From: Camellia lanceoleosa
Lineage: Eukaryota; Streptophyta; Magnoliopsida; Ericales; Theaceae
DNA: 64,000 nt
Direction of reading: 5' to 3'
Assembly (NCBI GenBank): GCA_025200525.1
Contig: CM045761.1
Span: forward strand, 206,667,870-206,731,869
Under the pieces are notes generated by a model. The model saw only the letters and a list, made by a program, of their open reading frames with translations, ran no database searches and was not told the DNA's origin. Shown here one piece after another: positions 45,766 through 56,025 of this stretch. The stretch's first letter is position 1, and each line of letters begins with the position of its first letter. Position numbers and translations under genes: made by a program.

Positions 45766-46560
45766 ATGCAGAAACTTCGGAGAATACGCCCGGATTGGGT
45801 TCTGAAAATCAAGGAAGAGGTCACCAAGCAGATAGATGCCGGGTTTTTGCTAGTATCTGAGTATCCTACTTGGTTGGCCAACATTGTTTCGGTGCCGAAG
45901 AAAGATGGCAAAATTCGGGTGTGTGTGGATTTCAGAGATCTGAACAAAGTTAGTCCAAAGAACGACTTTCTTCTACCGCACATCGATGAATTAGTGGACT
46001 TCATCGCAGGCCATGCGTTGCTCCTTTATGGATGGATTTTCCGGGTACAACCAGATCTTGATGGCACCCGTGGATAGAGAGAAGACTGCCTTCATCACGC
46101 AGTGGGGAACCTACTTCTACAGGGTGATGCCGTTTGATTTGAAAAATGCTGGGGCTCTTTATCAATGGGCTGCAACCACAATCTTGCATGATATGATCCA
46201 CAAAGAGGTTGAGGTATATGTGGACGACATGATTGTCAAGTCCAAGGAAAGAAAGGGCCACTACGCCACCTTGAAGAAATTTTTCCAACGAATTAGAGAA
46301 TACAAACTAAGGTTGAATCCACAGAAGTATACTTTCGGCGTAACAGCAGGAAAAATGCTAGGTTTCTTGATCACACAGAGGGCCATCGAGGTAGATCCTT
46401 CCAAAATCAAGGCCATCCTAGAAATACCGCCATCAAGGACTGAAAAGGAGGTGCAAGGCTTTCTGGGTAAAGTACAATTCATAAGACGGTTTATTTCTAA
46501 ATTAACCTTGACTTGTGAACCACTTTTTGGTCTCCTGAAGAAAGGAAAGAAGTTTCGATG
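45766..46560 (+). pseudogene. Reverse transcriptase of element 3
   Basis: RRIRPDWVLKIKEEVTKQID, YPTWLANIVSVPKKDG and RVCVDFRDLNKVSPK, then a 2-bp deletion near 46023 that shifts frame. It continues with GYNQILMAPVDREKTAF and an intact catalytic box YVDDMIVKSK, then GKMLGFLITQRAIEVDPSKI, FLGKVQFIRRFI and LLKKGKKFRWDDRCQ. Compared with element 2 the catalytic YVDD is kept, but the MPFDLKNAG motif has Gly to Asp. Confidence 0.9.
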
Positions 46561-47079
46561 GGATGATCGATGTCAATTTCTTTTGAGCAGATCAAGCAAT
46601 ATCTTCAGAATTCGCTTGTGCTGTCACCCCTAGAGCCGGGGGAGCCCTTGATTCTGTATCTATCAGTCACGAACACAACGATGGGATGCATGCTTGCTCA
46701 GGAATCTGAGGATAGGGTGGAGAAAGCCATCTATTACTTGAGTAAGAAAATGCTAGATTACAAGACTCGTTACACCCCGCTGGAGAAAGCTTGCTTAGCC
46801 TTGGTATGGGCTACCAGGAAGTTAAAGCACTACTTGTTAGCTCATTCCGTAATTCTAGTTTTGAGATTAGATCCCATCAAATATCTCTTTGAGAAACTAG
46901 CGCTTACGGGTGGGCTAGCTTGTTGGCTGCTTCTTCTCTCCGAATTTGATCTGAAGTATGTTACTCGCAAGTCTGTCAAGGGGAGAGCGGTAGCGGAGTT
47001 CCTAGCGGATCACCTAGTAGAAGGGGATAAAGCGGTAGAATACATGTTCCTAGATGAAGCTATTCTGCAAGTCGAAGAA
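46561..47079 (+). pseudogene. RNase H (gypsy type) of element 3
   Basis: It opens in a new frame after a 1-bp deletion near 46575: FEQIKQYLQNSLVLSPLEPGE, LILYLSVTNTTMGCMLAQE, KKMLDYKTRYTPLEKACLAL, LLLLSEFDLKYVTRKSVKG and AVAEFLADHLVEGDKAVEYM. It runs unbroken into the second RNase H, so these two domains form the longest clean pol frame in the window (46570-47325). Confidence 0.85.
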
Positions 47080-47476
47080 GTGATTTGGACAATCTACTTT
47101 GATGGAGCGTCCAATCAATATGGTTATGGGATAGGGGTGTTGTTGATAGTACTCGACAATTCCTATATACCCTTAGCCTTCAAACTTCAATTCAAGGTAT
47201 CTAACAATGAAGCAGAGTATGAGGTATGTATCGCTGGTTTCAAAGCCGCCCTAGAACTACTGGTAAAAAGGTTGGACGTTATTGGGGGCTCGAACCTAGT
47301 TATGTCTCAAGCAAAAGGAGATTGAAAGGTCAAAGAAAAAAAGATGAAGATTTATCACCAAACCCTGGACGTTCTAATTCCTAGGTTTGAAAAGCTGACC
47401 TTCACACATTTACTAAGAGAGAACAACAGGTTCCCCGATGCTTTATCAACTCTATTATCCATGATAGACATCCCGC
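47080..47476 (+). pseudogene. Archaeal-type RNase H of element 3, 5' part
   Basis: YFDGASNQYGYGIGVLLI (Asp kept), NEAEYEVCIAGFKAALEL (Glu kept), VIGGSNLVMSQAKGD (Asp lost, GGS for GDS) and NNRFPDALSTLLS (Asp kept). A TGA at 47323 replaces the Trp codon of GDW. The frame is cut at 47476 by an LTR insertion in the sequence for MIDIP. It continues at 52019. Confidence 0.85.
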
Positions 47477-48727
47477 TGTAGACCGCCCGAACTCTGCTCC
47501 ACGCGCGAGGGCGCGAATTGTAGTTCTGGCTACTACAGTTCGGACTCCTGTCACGGTTCTGAATCTAATCTCACAAAGTGCAATGTAAGACTGATAAATC
47601 ACCAAAGAGTCCAAATCCGGCAAATCGTTTTGAAAAATCGATTTTAATCAAAAAGCGCCAAACATGGACTACTTTGCCAGATTTCAGAGTTGCTACCTAA
47701 ATATTTTATTTTGGGGAAATTTAGGAAACCCTGACTCGTGCCTAAGGCCATATGTCCGTCATCACCAAAGTTACCTCGGCTCGGGAACTTGGATACGAGA
47801 GGGGAAGGTCCTAAAATGAGCACCCCCGCTCGCCCGATCAAAGATCGGCCTCTACTAAGCATGATATGTTGTTTTTGAAAACACATACATTCTTATTCTG
47901 ATTATTAATCTAACCTTACTATGTGATGCGCACAGCATACAATATAGACTCAATCATAAGAATTGGAACAAAACATCTCATGTTTGTTTTTCGAAAATGG
48001 TTTGAAGTTGCTACCCTCAAGTAGGCTAAGATGCGGATTTGCCACCCTCAAGTGGGCTTTAGAAAACAATGCCTAATGCAACACATGCAAAATGCAACAA
48101 AGTAGGCTCAGCTATCTATGATGGCATGTGAATATCACAATTGATACATGTATTCAAGTAGGAATTGAAATACAATGCAGTTTGAATGATGCGCCGAGCC
48201 CGGTGCATGCAAAATAAATGAATGAATGCACTCATGCAAGCATAAGGTATGCTAATTGAAATATGCTCTAATCTAACCATCGAAAGCAGGTAAATAAAAG
48301 GGAGAAAGACATAGGGTTGGAAGATATTCACACACACACGCACACTTATTACAAAATTTGCCCTCACGACAAAGGGTCCGAATACAAGCTAAGCTAATCT
48401 AAGCTAAGCTAAGCAATTAATCTAATTAAGCTAATTAGACTAATTATTACACAACTAAATTGAATAACTAGCTACAACTAATTATTACATCACTTTAACT
48501 AATTAATCAAATTAATTAAGTTACAAAACCAACTAAGTAAGAAAAAGAAGTTAAATTAGGCTATCACAGCTCTGCCTCGGAATAATGAATGATGCATGCT
48601 CGGTCGGCTTCGCTCAAAAATCCATTACCATGCCCTCAATTGCCTCTATTTGCATTTGGTTTGATCTCTAAAAATTGTGCCAACTTCCAGGTTGCTTTTG
48701 ACCCACCTCAGGAACATGCTGAGGAAT

Positions 48728-48840
48728 GATCGGCCAAATATGGTGGCCATCGGCTAGAGTTTATGGCCATCGGCCACTTCTGATAGCTGATCAGCAGACT
48801 TGGTAGCCGGTCGACAGCTTTGATGGCCGGTCGGCCACTA
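48728..48840 (-). repeat. GGCC-palindrome array, inner copy, solo LTR in pol
   Basis: gatcggccaaatatgg, tggccatcggctag, tggccatcggccact, tagccggtcgacagc and atggccggtcggccact at about 20-bp spacing. Confidence 0.72.
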
Positions 48841-51080
48841 CTTCCTGCAATTTCTCCTTTTGCTGCAATAGAGCACAAACAGAGGCATGGTAGTGTATTT
48901 GCAAGAAAACGTGTGTGCAATCACACTCCTTATCATGTCTCAAGCTCAAAGGAGTGTAGTGCTCAGCTCTCAAGCCACCAATCACGCATTTTGATGCATG
49001 ATGGCCAAAGAGTCAAGCTTGCACAATGTCGATGAATGCACAAATAACACATAGGACTCAAGAGGCCTCCACCCTATCATGCACAATCAAGGGGGACGGC
49101 AACAAAGAAATAAGACGCGTTTCATCACTTCAAGTATAAAACGCCCCTCGTTTCTCGTGTTTGGATCAACATTCGATCCAAACATAATGCAAAGCAACAC
49201 ACATGCAAACAACATGCTAGAACACTTGAGCATTAAACACTAGTGAAGGATACAACACTAGGACCATGCAACACAATGCTCAATGGACTAAACCAACACC
49301 AAACAAACCTTATGCATGCCAAAACAATGGCCAAAATGATCTGAAATGATAGCATGAAAGGCAAGATAAAGATGCTCATGCATTGGCTCATCAACAAGGC
49401 ATAAGGGCACAACTCTTAAACACGATTAAAGAGTGATAAACAAGAGAGTATGACAGAAGTTTATACTCTAAAATCACATGAGAATTGATGCCATGCCATG
49501 CAAACATCACAAGTATAGCATGGTAGGAGGCCTAAAGCACAAGGCTAATAAAGGGCACTACACAAGAGGCATGCAATACATAGCACAAATGTCCAAATCA
49601 GCTCTGGACAGAGCTCAATTAGGCCAAAACAAAGACCAAAACATGCTAAAATGGTAGCCCAAAAGCCTAGACAAGCATGCATACGCATTAGCTCATAAAT
49701 GAGGCATAAGGCACAACTTCTCAAAAGTATTGAAAGAGTGATAAATGCAAGAATATGGCAGAGGTATATAGTCTGAAATAACATGCCAAATGATGCCATG
49801 CCATGCACAAAGCTCAAATATGACATGCTAGAGGTCCCAAAGCTTAAGGCTAACAAGGTCAATTACACTAGAGCTATACAAAGCAAGACATGCATGACCA
49901 AAACCACTCAAATCAAACCTAAATCATGTTAAATCAAAGCCAAAAATGTGCTGGAGTAGAGCATACACATGCTAGATCAATAGGTCAAAACACCAAACAA
50001 GCTAGGCTAGTGAACAAGTTTGCACTACAACTGCATAAACCATGCAATAGGTGACTTTGTGGACCAAAATCAGAGCTAAGGCATGCCAAAATATGAGTAA
50101 AAGCCTACTAGAGTGGAGCCAAAAACATGCTAAAATGGTGGTCCAAAGCATAGAGCATGTTAGGCTAACTAAGAGGATTGCACTACAAGTACATGAAGCA
50201 TGTAAGAAGCAACCAAACCAACCCAAAACAGAGTTATATCATGGAAACTAATGGCTAAAAACATGCTTGAACTAAGCAAATTCAAGGCACAAAGACATGC
50301 TACTTTGCAAGGCTACAAGTAGGATTACACTACAAGTACTAGAAGCATGCAAGAGGTGACCAAGACAGTTAAAAACAGAGTCATGGCAGGTCTAAAAAGT
50401 CACAAAAAAGTGCTGAAACAAAGCCTCAAGAAGATAAAAATACATGCTCTTTTGATGGACCATCAACACAAGCAAACAAGAGAAGAGGAGAGAGGACAAC
50501 CCCCTCCTATTTTGGACCTCAAAACCACATTTCTACCACTAAAAATCCATTGGATTTCAGTGGTTAAAAGGCCAAACAAAGATGGTTTCAAAAGCTTAGA
50601 GAGTTGGCTCAAAAGGCTTTACAAGCCAAAGAGCCTAGGGAGAGACAACCTCCTAACACAAAAAAGGGCTTAAACTACCCTTTTTAGGATTGAAAAATAG
50701 AGTTTTGTTCAGTTTAACACCACCCCAAAAATAGCCCCAAAGTAGTGTGAAAAGATGGCCAAGCAAGCATGCAAAATAAGCTAAAAGGGAGAGAGTTCTT
50801 ACCCTTGATGCACAGCTACAAAACAGGCACAAATCTGAGCTCAAATCAACTTTTGGAGCTCAAACAAAGTCCCAAACAATCTCAGCTCAATAGTGGTCAA
50901 GTTTGGTTAAGGGTGCTTAGGCAAAGGAGATGTGTGTCTAAGCTTTCATGCACAAAAGGGCAAGAGGAAGTGAACTTCTAGAGAGAGGGGCAGAGATTTA
51001 GCTCTGAAAATTTTCTAGAGAGAGAGGCTCCCAAAATTGCTTCAATTTTCTTCTCTTGCAAAAATGGGAGAAATGCCTCA

Positions 51081-51250
51081 TATATAGCAATTCAAGAGCT
51101 TTTGGTCGAAAATATCTGAATTGGGACAGCTGGAGCTTGTGTGGAATAGCTGGAGAGAAATGATCTACAAATTCTGAGTTTTCTGGGCATTTTTGGCCAA
51201 CTGGCCATCTTTTTGGCCGACCTGCTACTTTGTTGGCCGATTGCAAATTC
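51081..51250 (-). promoter_or_regulatory. Promoter region of the solo LTR in pol
   Basis: On the minus strand a short GGCC array at 51245-51190 (tggccaactggccat, tggccgacctgc, tggccgattgc) is followed about 105 bp later by TATATAT (51087-51081). It has the same order as the other LTRs. Confidence 0.6.
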
Positions 51251-51261
51251 TGCTTTGCAGG

Positions 51262-51620
51262 TCCAACTTCAAATGGGCATAACTCCTTCATCTAGACTCC
51301 TTTGCAGGTCATTTTTGTGTCTAAAATGAAGCCCCAGAAGTAAGATTTCCAATGGTGGAAGCCTCACCTCAAAATTCCAAGTGTGCTAAGAGATATCCCT
51401 ATTTTAGTGAAGATTGCTTAGTTTCGGTCCAACCAGATTGATGCCCAACTTCAACCAACCATATCTCCCCCATCCGGACTCGGATTTAGGAGATTTTTGA
51501 GTGTAAAATGAAGCCCCAGAAGTCTTATTTCAACAGTGGTGGCCTCATAGCTTAAATCCAAGTATGCAAATGGATAGACCTGATTTACCGAGGGCCGCCT
51601 GACTCTCTCTTAACGATTCA
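51262..51620 (-). repeat. Tandem 183-bp U3 module, two copies
   Basis: Two copies, starting near 51262 and 51445, share (tc)caacttcaa, then a core on the plus strand of catnnggactc, aaatgaagccccagaagt, an ATTTC(C)A word and tggtgg. A third remnant begins near 51628. The core also occurs in the unrelated LTR at 61856-61948. Confidence 0.72.
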
Positions 51621-52018
51621 TGCCTAACTCTTTCCCCAACTGGGTTTCTTCCCTCTTCTCCAATTTTCCTCAACTCCAAACCCCTAAACAAGGTGTTTTA
51701 AAATATTTTTCAAAGATTGCATCTCTCTTTCATTCATTTCCACTTTGTCCTTGCTCGGTTTACCGAAAAACGTAACATTTGACAAAATGCGAGCCTCGGA
51801 ACATCGTAGAAACTTCATTTCAAAAATTTTTTGAAAGAGAGGGCCTTAAGGTCTAAAAATCATTCAAAATAGTTTTGGTCCAAAAAAGGGGTGTGAGGTT
51901 TGGATTTGACTCTCTTCTTGCCGCAGAAATTGAGCCCTTGCACTGCACAACTTCCATCACCAAGTAAACCATCAGTAGCGCCCAAGTCTTAAGGGTGGTC
52001 AAAAAAGGGGTGTCTACA

Positions 52019-53361
52019 CCCACTTGGAGTCCAGATGGGTTCGATCATTATTAAGCAGAGGTATACGCCGGCCTACGAGTCTATCGCCGCAATAGATGAA
52101 GCGCAAGATCAAAACCCTTAGTACTATGATATCTGGAACTTCTTGGAAAATGAGGTTTATCCACCAGGGGCAATGCCAAAGACAAAAGGGCAATACAGTG
52201 AATGGCCGTTTAATTTATCATCTACGGAGGTAAACTATATAAGAGAGGCCATCTGGGAATGCACAAGTTGTGTGTCGACGTAGAGAAATCAAAGCGCCTA
52301 ATGAAGGCCATCCATGGGGAAGAGTGCGGAGCGCACATGAACGGAGTAATATTAGCCCAGAAGATTCTCAAGCAAGGTTACTACTGGTCTACTATGGAGG
52401 AGGATTGTATCGGTTTTGTTCGGCGATACCACAAATGCCAAATTCATGTCAATCGCATGAACATCCTACCGTCCAAACTGTACAACACGACTTCATCATG
52501 GCCTTTCTCAGTCTGGGGAATCGATGTCATTGGTACAGTCACACCGAAAGGGTCAAATAGGCATGAGTACATTCTGGTGGCAATTGATTACTTCATGAAG
52601 TGGGTGGAAGCTCAGTCCTATGCAGTGTTGAAAGCATCACATGTGGTTAAGTTCATCCGAAACAACATCATTTGCCGTTATGGAGTCCCAAACAAGATCA
52701 TTTCAGATAATGGATCCCATTTCAAGAAAGAAGTGATTGACTTGTTGGAGAAATACAATGTGGCTTTTCACAAGTCATCTACATATAGGCCGCAAACCAA
52801 TGGAGCTGTTGAGGCTGCCAAAAAGAACATCAAGCATATTTTACAGAAAATGGTTGAGACCTACAAGGAGTGGCCAGACAAATTGCCATTCGCACTTTGG
52901 GGCTATAGAACTTCAATCTAGACGTCTACATAGACAACCCCTTACTCTCTTGTCTATGGGATGGAAGTTGTTCTGCCAATTGAAATAAAAGTTCCGTCGC
53001 TACGGGTTATGGCTGAATGTCAAATAGCAGAGGCAGACTGGCAACAAAGTAGGTTCGAAAAACTGATACTGTTTGATGAGAGAAGGCTGAAAGCATTGTA
53101 CCATGTTCAGGGCTATCAACGAAGGATTGCCAGGGTTTTTAACAAGAAAGTTAAGTCTCGGAATCTCAAAGAAGGGGATTTGGTGCTAAAAGACAGCCGA
53201 GCTCCCATCTATGACCCTAGGGGCAATTTTAGACCCAATTGGATTGGTCCTTACATCATCAAAACTATCTGGTCGAGTGGAGCTGTTATTCTTATGGACT
53301 TGGATGGCCTAGAATTTTCCTAACCGATCAACATGGACAAGTTGAAGAAATACTATCCCTG
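52019..53361 (+). pseudogene. Second RNase H end and integrase of element 3
   Basis: After the LTR the short end of the second RNase H continues with several stops (52019-52150), then integrase. The zinc-binding region has HMNGVILAQKILKQGYYW and RRYHKCQIH, where the first Cys is changed to Tyr. The core has Asp in WGIDVIG, Asp in SDNGSHF and Glu in QTNGAVEAAKK, all kept. The C-terminal part has LKALYHVQGYQRRIARVFNKK, KEGDLVLKDSRAPIYDPRG, NFRPNWIGPYIIK and LDGLEFS, ending at 53361. Stops lie at 52919 (the same residue as a stop in element 2, different codon), 52931 and 53321. Confidence 0.88.
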
Positions 53362-54039
53362 AGAGGCTCGCTAGGCCGAAAACCTAGAAGGGCGACCTAG
53401 GCAAAAGTTAGAGCACAAAAAATTATTAAATAAAAAAAAACTGAGCTCGCAAGGTTGAAAACCTTAAAGGGCGGCCTTGACAAAAGTTACAGCGCAAAAG
53501 AGAGCATTAATACTCAAGTGAACCTGCACCGAACTACGTAAGGCCTGATTCCCATCTTCGGGATACGTAGGCAACTTCATCCTAAAGTTCAGCTGTAAAC
53601 ACCTCCAACTCAATTGTCTTGTCCATGTGTTTGATCAAGTCATCTTTGTGTGTTCTTTATCTGAAGGTTAGGTTGTGATCTCTACCCTAAGAGAAGAGCT
53701 GGTTACAGTGCTGAGCAGTGTTATTCAGTCAAGGAACAATTTGTTATCTTTGGATTCGGGGTTGTACATCTCGAGGATAGATTCCGTGCATGTTAAGTGG
53801 TGATCCTTATCAAAAATGGTTTTGAAAAGTTTTGATAAAAGTTGATTTTTGCTCAAATTTTACCTTTTACAACTTAGACCATTTTTGGACCAAAAGGAAA
53901 ATTTGCAGTGCTCACAACTTTAATTTCATTGATTTCAATACAAAGTTCTCCAACTCTCGATTCAAATCAACGTTGCTTTTATTGCATTCATAAAACTTGA
54001 AAAGAAAGATCAAAGCAATAAATTAGGGGCATAGATGAG
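53362..54039 (+). other. Post-integrase region of element 3
   Basis: It aligns with 24312-24923 of element 2, including cttcgggatacgtaggcaac (53555-53574) and the gcaaaagttagagcac phrase. No ORF is supported. Confidence 0.6.
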
Positions 54040-55327
54040 TCAGGTGCTCCTGCGTCCCCCTCTCGGGCTCGTGAAAGCTTTTGATGCTAAAGTGGGTCTA
54101 GTTTGTGCCTCATCCTCGAGCCAAGCCAGGCACTCGACAAAAAGGGCGTAGCTGGAACTAGGGGCAGGAGCCAAAAGCTCTCTTGTCCTCCAAGCAGTAA
54201 GGTACCTCGCCAAATGTGAACCTCGGACAAGGAATTAAACTAGGTACTCTACCCCCTCCTCTGGGCAAGTCTGATCATGTCCAAACTGACACCTGAACCA
54301 AAACGAAAAGTAGAATACACAGTGTGTCAGGCTAATCAGCTAAATGCCAGGTTGCTGAGTCATGTTATAGCTCATTTCGGTCAGATTAAGCCAGGGGCAA
54401 TACCAAGCATTGTCAATAGCAGACATGTTGTACATCCAGTGGCACCACCATCCCTCGTTGAGAAAATCCACTAGCTGTTGGTGAAAAAGTATGCTCAAGC
54501 TGAGTATGTAGGGCATGAGTCCACTACCTTTAGCTTATCCATTAGCCACACCTAGGGAGGGATGAAAGAAAAGAGAGATTAAAGAATAGAGAGATGTATG
54601 TTGCGAGAAAAGTGAGAAAAGGGCTTTGAGAGAAAAATAGAGCATGAGTGCCAAGTGATGTGAGAAACACATATTAGAAAGGGTGGGAAACATTTACCTG
54701 AAGGAGTAGTGGACTCCCTGCAAATTTGTTTGTCTCTTGCCGATGAAAGGTGTCTAAGCCTATCAAAGTCTCGGCCAGTACCAAGCCGATGCAACTTTTG
54801 CCCTCTTTCAAACCTTAGGCCACTTTAACTAGCCGAATACTAGATCCGCCAAAGCTAGGGGCAAAGAGAAAATGTGCCAGCATACACAAGCAAAGGGCGT
54901 GTTGCTGAAAACCCCGCCAAAGAAGATTACCTTGGTCACCGACCTTAGAAAATCGATGAATCAGGCTGGCAATATCCAACTCTCCATTATGGACCAAGGA
55001 TCGAGCCTCGTGTAAAGTAAGCCCTCACATCCGTCCCAAAGCTTAGATGTGGCCGAAACGGGGCTGAGGTATGATTTCCTCATCGCGCCAGGATTCCATT
55101 AACGCTTGAAATTCTTCGATTGTCGAGCATATCTCTTGTCCTCCGAAGCTAAAGACATATGTAATTGGGTTTCAGCATCTAGCCACGACATGAAGGAACG
55201 AAAAACAAAATGAAGAATGGCTCAGTGGGAAAAGTGCATTTATGCCGAAACCCTAGAAATTCACCTTTTCCGAGCCATCTAAAGTTGCAATCCAATTTGA
55301 GAGTTTTTTGGCAAAAAATGGTTCCAT
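54040..55327 (-). pseudogene. Antisense DUF7745-like gene, copy B
   Basis: Minus strand, ATG 55327-55325 giving MEPFFAKKLSNWIATLDGS, as in copy A. It continues with VFSFGGQEI, EEFQALM, LVHNGELDIASLIHRFS, LCMLAHFLFAPSFGGSSIRLV and SCIGLVLAETLIGLDTFH. The GT-AG intron is at 54697-54552 (146 bp, 142 in copy A) with exon junctions at the same residues. The stop is TGA at 54042-54040. Several in-frame stops (for example in the GFG-INALF region, after GHI and near KVA) make it a pseudogene. Near its 3' end it reads CLAWLEDEAQ where copy A has a stop, so the original C-terminus ran further than the copy A frame suggests. Confidence 0.7.
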
Positions 55328-55437
55328 TTGTGAAGAATTTGCAGCTAAATTGAAGAAACCACGAAGCTTAAACCTTTTGTAGAAGATAAGGCAGCGAGTG
55401 GAAGTCAGATGTCAATAACCTGGAGGTCCTACACATT

Positions 55438-55545
55438 GACGGTCGGCAGATAGCTGGCAAGCCATATTGATGGCCGGCAAAGGACATTGGTGGCTGGTAG
55501 GCCACCTCTCATGGCCGGAAACCCTAATTTGTGGCCGACAGTCTC
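55438..55545 (-). repeat. GGCC-palindrome array upstream of DUF7745-like copy B
   Basis: gacggtcggcag, atggccggcaaagg, tggctggtaggccac, atggccggaaac and tggccgacag at 20-22 bp spacing, starting 110 bp upstream of the copy B ATG. It has the same relative place as the array at 26328-26405. Confidence 0.72.
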
Positions 55546-56025
55546 TCACTCTGACCTGCTGTCCTCCTTTATGCTAAACAATGCTGAAAGCATGTGTTTG
55601 TTTTACTTTTTGTGTGTTTTGAGGTCTTGTTTTGAGTCCTTCTGGCTTTTAGCAAGTTTGTTGAGTTTTTATCTTTATTAAGTTGTTTTGTTTATCAAGT
55701 TGTATATTGATTTGTTCATCGAGTTGTATATTGCTTTTTATTTTAGTTGTTGGTCGGTTCATTACCTGATTAAGAATGTTGTGCCAATACAATTGTTCAG
55801 TTTTCATTATCAAATTCAATCTTATTTCCATGTTAAATGGTGCTCATGATGCAAAATACAACACTTTTTTCAAAAAAAGCTGGTTTTTCATTTCGATCAT
55901 GGTTGTTTTGACAAAAATGGAGTACAAGTTTTTTAAGCAAATAGAACTTCCTAAAGCAATACATGTGCTAATGCTGCTAGCAAAAAGAAACTAAGAAAAA
56001 TACAAAACAATCAGCGCTGGTTGCC
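55546..56025. other. Non-coding stretch between the antisense genes, copy B
   Basis: AT-rich and partly alignable with 26406-26887 (ggtcggttcattacctgattaag at 55751-55773, then tgcaaaatacaacactttttt). No ORF is convincing. Confidence 0.5.

Larger units (their letters stand above)
47477..52018 (-). mobile_element. Solo LTR inserted in pol of element 3
   Basis: The 4542 bp unit is in minus orientation (TGTAGACACCCC at 52018, end at 47477). It is flanked by cccgc (47472-47476) and cccac (52019-52023), a 5-bp duplication with one mismatch. Element 2 has the uninterrupted sequence (catcccttcggg at about 22968). It is the most divergent LTR of the Tat family here. It has about 0.7 kb of extra U3 sequence containing a tandem module (51262-51620), a deletion near 48068 relative to its relatives, and a TATA box at 51087-51081. 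Confidence 0.92.
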
